A DNA stretch of 6,729 nt from Spirulina sp. DLM2.Bin59 (GCA_007693875.1 RECT01000120.1:1-6729); one strand, 5' to 3'. Positions 1 through 6,344 are shown, numbered from the stretch's first letter. Numbers and translations: made by a program. Notes: generated by a model from the letters alone, not told the origin.

Positions 1-263
1 GCCACCGCCCCCGCCCACACCTGAGCCTGATAGAGATCCCCATGCTCCCCGGTTTCTGGATCATAGGTATCCTTAAGGGCAAACACCACCCGTCGCGGCT
101 GGCTGGCTTTAATTTCCGTCTCCGGCATTTCCCAACCGGCATTTTCCACCGTGATCATCCGGGGTACTGTGGATTCCTCCCCCCGCTCCGTCCCTGGAGC
201 AAGGCAGCCCATTAAACCCACGGTTAAGCCCACCCCTAAAGCCAATAATCCTCGCCAAACCAT
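1..263 (-). CDS. Predicted lipoprotein, N-terminal part (runs off left edge)
   Basis: The minus-strand frame stays open for 87 codons from an ATG at 263 to the window edge, so the C-terminus is missing. The first 20 residues look like a lipoprotein signal: one Arg at position 4, a hydrophobic stretch (residues 6-18), then Leu-Met-Gly-Cys with the acylated cysteine expected at residue 20. Met at the -2 site is less common than Ala or Ser but tolerated. The mature part starts with an acidic, flexible stretch, then shows ITVENAGWEMPE and a basic-hydrophobic segment RRVVFALKDTY (57-67). I do not recognise the family. A purine-rich AAGGGGGA sits 7 bases before the ATG, a better ribosome site than any other gene here has, which supports this start. 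It is transcribed divergently from the HD gene. The protein is probably anchored to the periplasmic face of a membrane; function unknown. Confidence 0.72.
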   Translation of the reverse strand, partial: MVWRGLLALGVGLTVGLMGCLAPGTERGEESTVPRMITVENAGWEMPETEIKASQPRRVVFALKDTYDPETGEHGDLYQAQVWAGAV

Positions 264-270
264 CTGCCTG

Positions 271-278
271 TCCCCCTT
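271..278 (-). promoter_or_regulatory. Ribosome binding site of the lipoprotein gene
   Basis: Read on the minus strand this is AAGGGGGA, close to the AGGAGG consensus, with 7 bases between it and the ATG at 263. It decides the start codon of the lipoprotein. Confidence 0.6.
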
Positions 279-304
279 ATGCTGGTTATGATTAAACTAC
301 CGCC

Positions 305-341
305 CAATTCATCAATCCCCATTGATTTTCTGGATGAATTG
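305..341. promoter_or_regulatory. Inverted repeat, candidate operator or stem-loop
   Basis: CAATTCATC (305-313) and GATGAATTG (333-341) are perfect 9-bp inverted copies separated by 19 bases. A second, alternative dyad ATCAAT-CCCC-ATTGAT (311-316 and 321-326) overlaps the left arm. The right outer arm overlaps the -35 box of the candidate promoter for the HD gene. That position would suit a repressor site, but no known regulator motif is recognised. Confidence 0.4.
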
Positions 342-369
342 ACCTGATGGCAATCTCCCAAGTTAAAAT
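339..369 (+). promoter_or_regulatory. Candidate sigma-70-type promoter of the HD gene
   Basis: TTGACC (339-344, five of six matches to TTGACA) and TAAAAT (364-369, five of six matches to TATAAT) are separated by 19 bp, slightly longer than the ideal 17. Transcription would begin near 376, giving a leader of about 32 bases before the ATG at 408. Confidence 0.4.
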
Positions 370-407
370 AGTCCTCAACGCTGCTGCTTTCCCTTCCTAC
401 AATCCCT

Positions 408-1286
408 ATGTTTTTAGCCACGAATCTACTTATCGACAATCTGGTTCAGAAATTAACCCAGGGCTATCAACGAACCTATGGGGGATGGAAGTCGGAATAC
501 GCCGAAATTATCGCTTGGGCAGCGGGGATGGCCTTGGAAAACATCGCCAACAGTGATGCGCTTTATCACAATGTTGAGCATACTATTTTTGTGACCTTAG
601 TGGGCCAGGAAATTCTCCGAGGAAAGCATATTAAAGAGGGGGGAACCACACCGGAAGATTGGCTCCATTTTCACATTGCGCTGCTCTGCCATGATATTGG
701 TTATGTCAAGGGTGTATGCCAGCCGGATCAGCCCACGAAACACCTCTACGCCACAGGTTTAGACCGTAAGATGATTCAACTCCCTCCCGGAGCCAGTGAT
801 GCCAGCTTGGCCCCCTACCATGTGGATAGGGGTAAGTTGTTTGTTCAGGAGCGGTTTGGCGGTCACAAGCTCATTGATGCGGAGTTGCTCAAGGAGAGTA
901 TTGAGTTAACCCGTTTTCCGGTTCCTGCCGATGAGGATCATAAAGATACTGATAATTATCCAGGGTTGGTGCGGGCCGCGGATTTAATCGGGCAATTGAG
1001 TGATCCCCGCTATCTCCAAAAGATTCCTGCTTTGTTTTATGAGTTTGAAGAAATTGGTACGAATCAGGTTTTAGGCTATGCCACACCGGGAGATTTGCGG
1101 GCCAATTATCCCAGTTTTTACTGGAAAGCCGTTCACCCCTATTTACCAACGGCCTTAAAGTTTCTCAATCTCACCCAATCCGGCAAACAAATCATTGCCA
1201 ATCTTTACGCAACGGTGTTTCGGGTCGAACATGAGCACGAACCCGATACGCTACCGCAACCCTGCGCGAAAACTGTGGCGGCCTGA
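408..1286 (+). CDS. HD-domain metal-dependent phosphohydrolase (cyanobacterial family)
   Basis: This 292-residue protein carries a full HD metal site: H58 in YHNVEH (53-58), H95-D96 in the core motif CHDIGYVKG, and a late D192 in RAADLIGQ. Conserved-looking blocks between them include PPGASDASLAPYHVDRGKLF (126-145) and ELTRFPVP (166-173). HD proteins hydrolyse phosphoesters, often of nucleotides or cyclic nucleotides, with bound divalent metals. There is no signal peptide or membrane helix, so it should be cytosolic. From memory it resembles a conserved cyanobacterial group annotated as Npun_R2479-family HD metalloproteins, whose substrate is not established. The YHNxxH motif also resembles the signature of class I cyclic-nucleotide phosphodiesterases. 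The start at 408 fits the family's N-terminus (MF.ATNLLIDNLVQ) although no Shine-Dalgarno is visible. It is alone between a divergent gene and a 94-bp gap, contains no HIP1 site, and seems more AT-rich than its neighbours. Confidence 0.9.
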   Translation: MFLATNLLIDNLVQKLTQGYQRTYGGWKSEYAEIIAWAAGMALENIANSDALYHNVEHTIFVTLVGQEILRGKHIKEGGTTPEDWLHFHIALLCHDIGYVKGVCQPDQPTKHLYATGLDRKMIQLPPGASDASLAPYHVDRGKLFVQERFGGHKLIDAELLKESIELTRFPVPADEDHKDTDNYPGLVRAADLIGQLSDPRYLQKIPALFYEFEEIGTNQVLGYATPGDLRANYPSFYWKAVHPYLPTALKFLNLTQSGKQIIANLYATVFRVEHEHEPDTLPQPCAKTVAA

Positions 1287-1380
1287 AGCCTAGGCAGATG
1301 GGCGATCGCTCCCTGGGGTTGATTTTTCTATCGATAGCAGATTTTTAGGATAAGCTGGGAAAACGGTTCGTGCTACAACC

Positions 1381-3624
1381 ATGACTTCTCCTGCCCAAAC
1401 CAGTTTCCAAGCCGGTCAAGCTGCCTTTGATACTGAAAATTACCCCGCTGCCATTGCCCACCTCGAAGCAGTGGTCAAGGATGATTGCGAGCCAGCCCTG
1501 CTCACCGCTGCCTATCAAACCCTGATTGTTGCCTATACCAAGGGCGATCGCCCCCGGGATGCCCTCGATCTCTGCAAACGCCTCAGCCAGGAGTCAGACC
1601 GCTATCCCTGGGCCCCCAAAGCCCTTGCCGACCTCACCCGCCGCTATCGTCAGGCCAACGCCGCCGCCCTGACGACGGCTCCTGAAACTGACCTCCCCCC
1701 AGCTTCCCAACGGCGGCCACTCCCCATCGCCTACACCGCCCCCCCAGAGGCTACCCCGGCGGTGTTCGTTTCCGGGCGAGAATGGCGCAATGCCGAACGG
1801 GCGAAAACTTGGAAAAAGCTGAAATCCCCCCGCCGCTGGAAATTCTGGCTGCGATTGGGGGGGACGGCGATCGCCTTCTATCTCCTCTTGCGGGGGTCGA
1901 TCCTCGTTAGTTTTGCGCTGATTAAATGGGTCATGCTCTGGCAGTTACGCATGGCCCCACCGGCTTGGCTCTATGCCGAACCGAGCACCGCAATTTTGAG
2001 CCTCTTGGCGGTGATTTTTGTGGCAACCCCTTGGTTGCTGGATTTTTTACTGAAACAACGGGTCAAGGCCCAAACCTGGGGGATTTATAGCCTGGCCTCC
2101 CAATATCCCGAAAGCTCTAAACTCCTCCAACGCATTGCCCAGAATCATCGCATCCCTGTGCCGAAACTGCTCCGTCTCCCCATCGGGGCCCCGGTGCTCC
2201 TCACCTATGGCCATTTGCCCCGCACAACGCGCTTGGTGATCAGTGAGGGGCTGTTGACCTGTTTAGAGGATGAGGAATTGGCGGTGATTTTGGCCGCCCA
2301 AATGGCTTCGGTGGTGCATCGGGATGTGGGGCTAATGTCGGGGGCGATCGCCTTTCTCCATCTGCCCTTTTTGCTCTATGAGGGTTGTGCTTGGGGGGGC
2401 GGTTGGTTGCAGGAGCGGGTCGCTCGGATGACACAACTGCCCCCCAGGGTGCGTCAAGGGTTAACCCTAACGCTGACGATGGCCGCCGCCACCTTGGCCG
2501 CCGCCAGCTATGGCTTCTATTGGCTCTGGCGCGTTCCCCTCCTCTATTTTTCCCGGCAACGGCATTATTATGGCGATCGCTTTGGCGCAGAAGCCACCGG
2601 CAACCCCAACGCCATGAGCCGCGCCCTGTTGAAAATTTCCCTCGCCATCAGTCGCCACATTGAGCAGCAGGAAAGCACGTTCTGGCTCTTGGAAAGTGCC
2701 GATTTATTAATGCCCGTGGGCCATCGCCAAGCCCTCAGCCTGGGGAGTCTCCCCGATAAAACCCCCTTTGCGGAAGTTTTAACCTGGGAATGTATTAACC
2801 CCTACCGCCATTGGTTGGCCTTGATGAATTCCCATCCTTTGATGGGCGATCGCCTTTACCTCCTCAACCGCTACGCCAACTATTGGGGCCTCCCCCCGGA
2901 AATCGACCTCCCCACCGTCATCCCCCCACCCCAAACCTGGCGGCAACATCTCGAAAAATTCGCCAACAGTTACCGCGCCCTGCCGATTTTGCAAAGTGCG
3001 GTGCTCTCTGGGTTATTTTTCGGCATTGTTTCCCGCAGCATTCTCTGGATCATTGGGGTGAGTGCAGATCTGCTCAGTGATTGGTTTCCCCTCTGGCGGT
3101 TAATTTGGCTCGCCAATGCCCGCTCTTTCCTCGATGGTTGCATCCTCATCGCCTTTAGCCTCAGTTTAATTGTCTGGATTAATGGCTATTTCCCCAATAT
3201 CCGCGTTAGCCCTTCTCGCCAAAACCCCCGCATTGAAGACCTGATGCGGGATCCTAAAACCGTTCCCCCCAAAAGCTATGGGGTTAAACTGGAGGGAATT
3301 CTCTTGGGACGGCGGGGCCTGGGCAATTGGTTAGGGCAGGATTTAATCCTCAAAACTTCCTCGGGACTGCTGAAATTGCATTTCATCGCCAAGGCGGGCC
3401 CGTTGGGGAATTTATGGCCCATTCCCCCCCGGCCGGTGGAGTTTGTGGGCCAGAAAGTGACGGTGTTGGGCTGGTTGCGGCGGGGGAGTACCCTGTGGGT
3501 AGATGTGGATGTGTTGCGCCCGGTGGGGGCAGGGCAGCAAACCCGCAGCGGTTATCCGGTGTGGGTGACGGCTTTGGCGATCGCCGCCGCCCTCTGGGGG
3601 TCTTGGGTGATTTGGCAGGCTTAA
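1381..3624 (+). CDS. M48/HtpX-like membrane pseudoprotease with N-terminal TPR and C-terminal soluble domain
   Basis: The 747 residues divide into: TPR-like helices (about 7-90); a Pro-rich basic linker (95-150); hydrophobic segments at about 156-187 and 203-224; an M48-like core (about 235-500) interrupted by membrane segments near 318-335 and 361-388; two more at 538-560 and 583-602; a soluble domain with LLGRRGLGNWLGQDLIL (641-657) and a beta-rich end (about 615-715); and a last helix (727-745). The core keeps the M48 layout: DEELAVILA, RDVGLMS, SRQRxY..DRFGAE and SHPLMGDRL. However, the HExxH motif reads A306-Q307-M-A-S310, and the usual glutamate ligand in the SRxREYxAD block is H395. 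All three zinc ligands and the catalytic base are therefore substituted, so peptidase activity is unlikely. Related degenerate M48 proteins are, as I recall, annotated as peptidases in cyanobacteria. No N-terminal signal is seen, so the TPR part is probably cytoplasmic. No strong ribosome site precedes the ATG. Confidence 0.85.
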   Translation: MTSPAQTSFQAGQAAFDTENYPAAIAHLEAVVKDDCEPALLTAAYQTLIVAYTKGDRPRDALDLCKRLSQESDRYPWAPKALADLTRRYRQANAAALTTAPETDLPPASQRRPLPIAYTAPPEATPAVFVSGREWRNAERAKTWKKLKSPRRWKFWLRLGGTAIAFYLLLRGSILVSFALIKWVMLWQLRMAPPAWLYAEPSTAILSLLAVIFVATPWLLDFLLKQRVKAQTWGIYSLASQYPESSKLLQRIAQNHRIPVPKLLRLPIGAPVLLTYGHLPRTTRLVISEGLLTCLEDEELAVILAAQMASVVHRDVGLMSGAIAFLHLPFLLYEGCAWGGGWLQERVARMTQLPPRVRQGLTLTLTMAAATLAAASYGFYWLWRVPLLYFSRQRHYYGDRFGAEATGNPNAMSRALLKISLAISRHIEQQESTFWLLESADLLMPVGHRQALSLGSLPDKTPFAEVLTWECINPYRHWLALMNSHPLMGDRLYLLNRYANYWGLPPEIDLPTVIPPPQTWRQHLEKFANSYRALPILQSAVLSGLFFGIVSRSILWIIGVSADLLSDWFPLWRLIWLANARSFLDGCILIAFSLSLIVWINGYFPNIRVSPSRQNPRIEDLMRDPKTVPPKSYGVKLEGILLGRRGLGNWLGQDLILKTSSGLLKLHFIAKAGPLGNLWPIPPRPVEFVGQKVTVLGWLRRGSTLWVDVDVLRPVGAGQQTRSGYPVWVTALAIAAALWGSWVIWQA

Positions 3625-3635
3625 GGAAGCCGCAA

Positions 3636-3644
3636 TGCTATAAA
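3636..3644 (+). promoter_or_regulatory. Extended -10 promoter of the exported TPR gene
   Basis: TGCTATAAA matches the extended -10 consensus TGnTATAAT at all but the last base. A TTGGCA lies at 3612-3617 but 21 bp away, too far for a standard -35, so the extended -10 would have to compensate. Initiation near 3651 would give a leader of about 25 bases containing the ribosome site. The preceding gene ends at 3624, so the TPR gene can be transcribed on its own. Confidence 0.42.
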
Positions 3645-3658
3645 TAGAACGAGCATAC

Positions 3659-3663
3659 AGGAG
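3659..3663 (+). promoter_or_regulatory. Ribosome binding site of the TPR gene
   Basis: AGGAG is followed after 12 bases by the ATG at 3676. The spacing is a little long, but this is the clearest plus-strand Shine-Dalgarno in the window and supports that start. Confidence 0.45.
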
Positions 3664-3675
3664 TCTTAACAGATC

Positions 3676-5187
3676 ATGGGGCAACCAGACAAACCATGGG
3701 CAATTGCCCTCGGCATTCTTTGGGGTTGGGGCATGATTGCCCCCATGGCCGCAGTGGCGAAGCCGGTACAAACGAAACAAATCATTGATGGCCTTTACAG
3801 TGAAGATCTAGAGGCGGCCAGTGCCTTTCAGCAGGGGCTGAGGGCTTACAATGGGATGGAATTAGCCCGGGCGGAAATGTTTCTGTTGCAGGCGATTCGC
3901 GCCGATCCCTTCCTGGGCATGGCCTACTATCTCCTCGGTAATGTTTACCTCCAAGAAAACCGCTTAAATGATGCCATCAGCCGCTATCAGGAAGCTGTCA
4001 CCCTCGAACCGATGCTAGGGGTTGCCTATTACAATTTAGGTATTGCCTTCTATCGTCAGGGTCAGCCCCAGGCGGCCCTTGCTCCCTTCCAACGGGCCAC
4101 CCTGCTGGAACCCAAATTTGCCCCGGCCCATTACAATCTCGCTCTGGTGTTGCATAGTTTGGGCAACTATGAGGCCGCTAGCCAAGCCTATCGGGAATCT
4201 TTACTCCTGGATGACCAAAATGCCCAGGCTTTTTACAATTTGGGGTTGATTGTTAATGCCCAAGGCAGTGCCGATGAAGCCTTGGGCCTCTTTGCAGAGG
4301 CGATCGCCCTTGAACCAGAATTTGCCGATGCTTACTACCACAAGGGCCTGATTTATGCCCGTCGCAACCAATGGGAGCAAGCCCTCAATGCCCTAGGCAA
4401 TGCGGCGGCTTTGGAGCCGGAAAATGCTTTGGCTCAGTACAACCTGGGGCTGGTGTATGTGGAGTTGGGTAACTTTCGGGCTGCGGCTAACCGGTTTGAG
4501 CGCACTGTGGCCCTTGATCCCAGCAATGCCAATGCTCATCGTCAGTTGGGGGTGGCACAAATTAAAGCGGGCCGGCCACGGCAGGCCATTGCTGCCCTGG
4601 AAATGGCGGGAAACCTTCTCCCCAATGATGCTCGGATGTACTATAACCTGGGGATTGCCTACCAGGATGCGGAACGGTTTGAGGAGGCGATCGCCCAATA
4701 TAACCGGGCCATTGACCTCGACCCTGATTTTACCGATGCCTATTTCAATTTGGGGGTTTCCCTGTTTGAGTTTGCCTATCGGGAGGCGCGGCGGGAAGCT
4801 TTCGCCCTGCGGCGGGTAGCCGATAGTGAGGCGATCGCTGCCTTTAACGCACAAACCCGCAACCGCTATCAAGAAGCGGTGGAAATTCTTCAGTATGCCA
4901 TTGAACTGTACAGTGCTATGGAGGATTTTGAGCGGGTCAGGGAGATTCGTGATTATCTCGAAAATACCGTCATCCCCACCATGAATTTAGGGTTGGAAAT
5001 TGAAGCGGCCCCCGCCATTGAGATTCCCATCACCCCACCGCCAGCCCGCCCCGACCCTGAGCCTTTCCCCATGCCGGAGCCGATCCCCTCCAACTCAACC
5101 CCCGCCGAGCCGCAACGGACGATCCCCAGTTTTCCCGAGGCTGCACCCGCCAGTTCGATTTTTGATGGGGCATTGCCCCCCCGCTAG
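3676..5187 (+). CDS. Exported TPR-repeat protein
   Basis: The 503-residue protein starts with a signal peptide: a hydrophobic stretch (about 8-24) and an Ala-Val-Ala cleavage site after residue 28, so the mature protein should be periplasmic or lumenal. Residues 46-352 hold nine near-contiguous 34-residue TPR units, recognisable by the recurring Y.NLG......G....A...F..A..L.P pattern (for example 116-148, 150-182, 184-216, 320-352). A tenth unit begins at 354 but is split by about 29 extra residues rich in Arg, Glu and Ala before it resumes at YQEAVEILQYAIEL (398-411). The tail (450-503) is rich in Pro, Ser and Glu and probably disordered. TPR arrays are protein-binding scaffolds; no enzymatic domain is visible. 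It lies 51 bp after the pseudo-M48 gene, itself TPR-bearing, and 60 bp before the kinase. A function in envelope protein assembly or sorting is possible, but that is inference. Confidence 0.88.
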   Translation: MGQPDKPWAIALGILWGWGMIAPMAAVAKPVQTKQIIDGLYSEDLEAASAFQQGLRAYNGMELARAEMFLLQAIRADPFLGMAYYLLGNVYLQENRLNDAISRYQEAVTLEPMLGVAYYNLGIAFYRQGQPQAALAPFQRATLLEPKFAPAHYNLALVLHSLGNYEAASQAYRESLLLDDQNAQAFYNLGLIVNAQGSADEALGLFAEAIALEPEFADAYYHKGLIYARRNQWEQALNALGNAAALEPENALAQYNLGLVYVELGNFRAAANRFERTVALDPSNANAHRQLGVAQIKAGRPRQAIAALEMAGNLLPNDARMYYNLGIAYQDAERFEEAIAQYNRAIDLDPDFTDAYFNLGVSLFEFAYREARREAFALRRVADSEAIAAFNAQTRNRYQEAVEILQYAIELYSAMEDFERVREIRDYLENTVIPTMNLGLEIEAAPAIEIPITPPPARPDPEPFPMPEPIPSNSTPAEPQRTIPSFPEAAPASSIFDGALPPR

Positions 5188-5247
5188 GCCGATGAAAGGT
5201 GGCCATTGGGCCGCTAGGATAGGGGCAACGGATTTGGATTGTGGAGC

Positions 5248-6105
5248 ATGTGGGATCAAATTGCTAAGGAAATTAGCCGCTGGCGGGGGAAGTCTTTTGA
5301 AATCGGCGATCGCACCAGCGTCGGCGGTGGCTGTATTAATCAGGGCTATTGCCTCCGGGGGAGCGATACTGCCTATTTTATTAAGCTCAACAGTGCTGCC
5401 CAACTGGAAATGTTCCAGGCGGAAGCCCTCGCCTTAAAGCAAATGGCCGCCACTGCAACCATCCGCGTTCCGCAACCCTTGGGGGTGGGGGTGGCGGATT
5501 CCTCTAGCTATATCGTCATGGAATGGTTGGAGTTTGGCCGGGGAACGTCCCCAAGTTGGGAAAAAATGGGCCGGGATTTAGCCGCCCTCCATCAGGCCCC
5601 TGGCCCGGGCCAATTTGGTTGGGATCGCAACAATACCATCGGCTCCACGCCCCAGGTTAATGATTGGATGGACAATTGGGCGGATTTTTTCGCAGAGCAC
5701 CGCATTGGCTTTCAATTGCGCCTGGCAAAACGGCGAGGGGGCAACTTCCCCGATACGGGCAAAGTGATCGCTAAGGTGCGGGACATGCTCAGCGATTGGC
5801 AACCCTCCCCCTCGTTATTGCATGGGGATCTTTGGTCGGGGAATGCGGCCTGTACTGTCACGGGGGAGCCGGTGATTTTAGATCCGGCGGCCTATTGGGG
5901 CGATCGCGAAGCAGATATTGCCATGACTGAATTGTTCGGGGGATTTCCCGCCCATTTTTACAGCGGTTACGAAGCCGTTTGGCCCCTCGATCCCGGCTAT
6001 CGTCGTCGCAAACCCCTCTACAACCTCTACCACATCCTCAACCACTTCAACCTCTTTGGCGGTGGCTACGGTTCCCAAGCCGCCCGGATGATTGAGCAGC
6101 TTTAA
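5248..6105 (+). CDS. Fructosamine/ketoamine-3-kinase family protein
   Basis: This protein of 285 residues matches the fructosamine kinase family (FN3K, Pfam Fructosamin_kin), usually about 290 residues. These cytosolic kinases phosphorylate sugar adducts on protein amines, commonly ribulosamine or erythrulosamine in bacteria, so that the adduct falls off. Visible motifs are the glycine-rich loop VGGGCINQGY (25-34), the ATP-binding lysine in FIKLN (K46), a helix-C-type glutamate (E59), the hinge MEWLEFG (91-97), the catalytic loop LHGDLWSGN (H192, D194, N199), the metal-binding DPA (D212), and the family block YWGDREADIAMTELFGGF (216-233). Cys29 of the loop corresponds to the redox-sensitive P-loop cysteine reported in plant and human homologues. 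The frame is open from a TTG at 5239, but ATG 5248 is preferred because MWxQIAxxIS is the usual family start. The true substrate cannot be read from sequence. It is convergent with the tRNA gene. Confidence 0.92.
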   Translation: MWDQIAKEISRWRGKSFEIGDRTSVGGGCINQGYCLRGSDTAYFIKLNSAAQLEMFQAEALALKQMAATATIRVPQPLGVGVADSSSYIVMEWLEFGRGTSPSWEKMGRDLAALHQAPGPGQFGWDRNNTIGSTPQVNDWMDNWADFFAEHRIGFQLRLAKRRGGNFPDTGKVIAKVRDMLSDWQPSPSLLHGDLWSGNAACTVTGEPVILDPAAYWGDREADIAMTELFGGFPAHFYSGYEAVWPLDPGYRRRKPLYNLYHILNHFNLFGGGYGSQAARMIEQL

Positions 6106-6120
6106 AAATCCTCCCTATTA

Positions 6121-6151
6121 AACCCCACTTTTCAAGGGGGGCAGGGGGGAT
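6121..6151 (+). repeat. GC-rich palindromic repeat unit A
   Basis: CCCCACTT (6123-6130) can pair with AAGGGGGG (6134-6141), leaving one mismatch and a 3-base loop, and the arm continues CAGGGGGGAT. Its last 18 bases (6134-6151) are identical to 6234-6251 of unit C. It begins 15 bases after the kinase stop codon and could help end or stabilise that transcript, although no T-tract follows. Confidence 0.7.
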
Positions 6152-6174
6152 CCTGCTTCGTTTTGAGGCTTGCA

Positions 6175-6212
6175 ATCCCCCCGGCTACGCCGACCCCCTT
6201 TTTAAGGGGGTT
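6175..6212 (-). repeat. GC-rich palindromic repeat unit B (inverted copy)
   Basis: This is the same type of unit in the opposite direction: CCCCCTT (6194-6200), loop TTT, AAGGGGG (6204-6210), and CCCCCC at 6177-6182. Between its two C-runs the CA of units A and C is replaced by an 11-base mini-hairpin CGGCTACGCCG (6182-6192). It can also pair with unit C, giving alternative structures. Confidence 0.65.
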
Positions 6213-6218
6213 AAATCC

Positions 6219-6241
6219 AAAACCCCCCTTAAAAAGGGGGG
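6219..6241 (-). terminator. Factor-independent terminator for tRNA-Arg
   Basis: Read on the minus strand, unit C forms a perfect 8-bp GC-rich stem (6241-6234 with 6230-6223) and is followed by TTTT (6222-6219). A separate run of six T (6257-6252) directly follows the tRNA 3' end. Together they fit termination of the tRNA transcript. Confidence 0.5.
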
Positions 6242-6251
6242 CAGGGGGGAT
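6221..6251 (+). repeat. GC-rich palindromic repeat unit C
   Basis: CCCCCCTT (6223-6230) and AAGGGGGG (6234-6241) form a perfect 8-bp stem with a 3-base AAA loop, followed by CAGGGGGGAT. It ends directly at the 3' side of the tRNA gene. Interspersed repeats of this C-run/TTAAAAA/G-run kind are familiar in cyanobacterial intergenic regions. Confidence 0.7.
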
Positions 6252-6257
6252 AAAAAA

Positions 6258-6331
6258 CGGGCGAGAAGGGATTCGAACCCCTGACACCGTGGTCCGTAGC
6301 CACGTGCTCTAGTCCACTGAGCTACACGCCC
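6258..6331 (-). tRNA. trnR-ACG: tRNA-Arg(ACG)
   Basis: The minus strand folds into a 74-base cloverleaf: acceptor GGGCGTG with CTCGCCC (one T-T mismatch at the sixth pair), D stem GCTC/GAGC, anticodon stem CGTGG/CCACG around the loop CTACGGA, and T arm AGGGG-TTCGAAT-CCCTT. The anticodon ACG (bases 6295-6297) marks the arginine tRNA that, once its first base is deaminated to inosine by TadA, reads CGU, CGC and CGA. The discriminator base is G and no CCA is encoded, so the end must be added by nucleotidyltransferase, which is common in cyanobacteria. A T-run follows at once. It is convergent to the kinase gene and divergent from moaC, 62 bp away. Confidence 0.96.
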
Positions 6332-6344
6332 TTGGGTAGCATTT

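Noticed and set aside
236..439. 67-codon minus-strand frame over the divergent gap
   Set aside because: It overlaps the lipoprotein start in another frame and contains the promoter and inverted repeat; no sign of coding selection.
1328..1337. Palindrome CTATCGATAG before the pseudo-M48 gene
   Set aside because: Only 10 bp and it does not extend; too short to claim as an operator, and no well-spaced promoter boxes are seen around it.
2281..2350. Active M48 metalloprotease
   Set aside because: The expected HExxH is absent in the correct frame and no alternative HExxH occurs anywhere in the 747 residues.
3612..3617. TTGGCA as the -35 box of the TPR gene promoter
   Set aside because: It is 21 bp from the TATAAA box, too far for a standard promoter, and lies within the previous gene's coding end.
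4393..4872. 159-codon open frame on the minus strand inside the TPR gene
   Set aside because: It lies wholly antisense to a clear TPR coding sequence, and its translation has no recognisable domain. GC-rich repetitive coding DNA commonly leaves such frames open.
5239..5247. TTG start giving the kinase three extra residues
   Set aside because: Family members begin at the equivalent of MWDQIA, so ATG 5248 fits better; neither start has a convincing ribosome site.
6121..6251. CRISPR array
   Set aside because: Only three units, in mixed orientation, with unequal spacers and no cas genes nearby; they fit an interspersed palindromic repeat.
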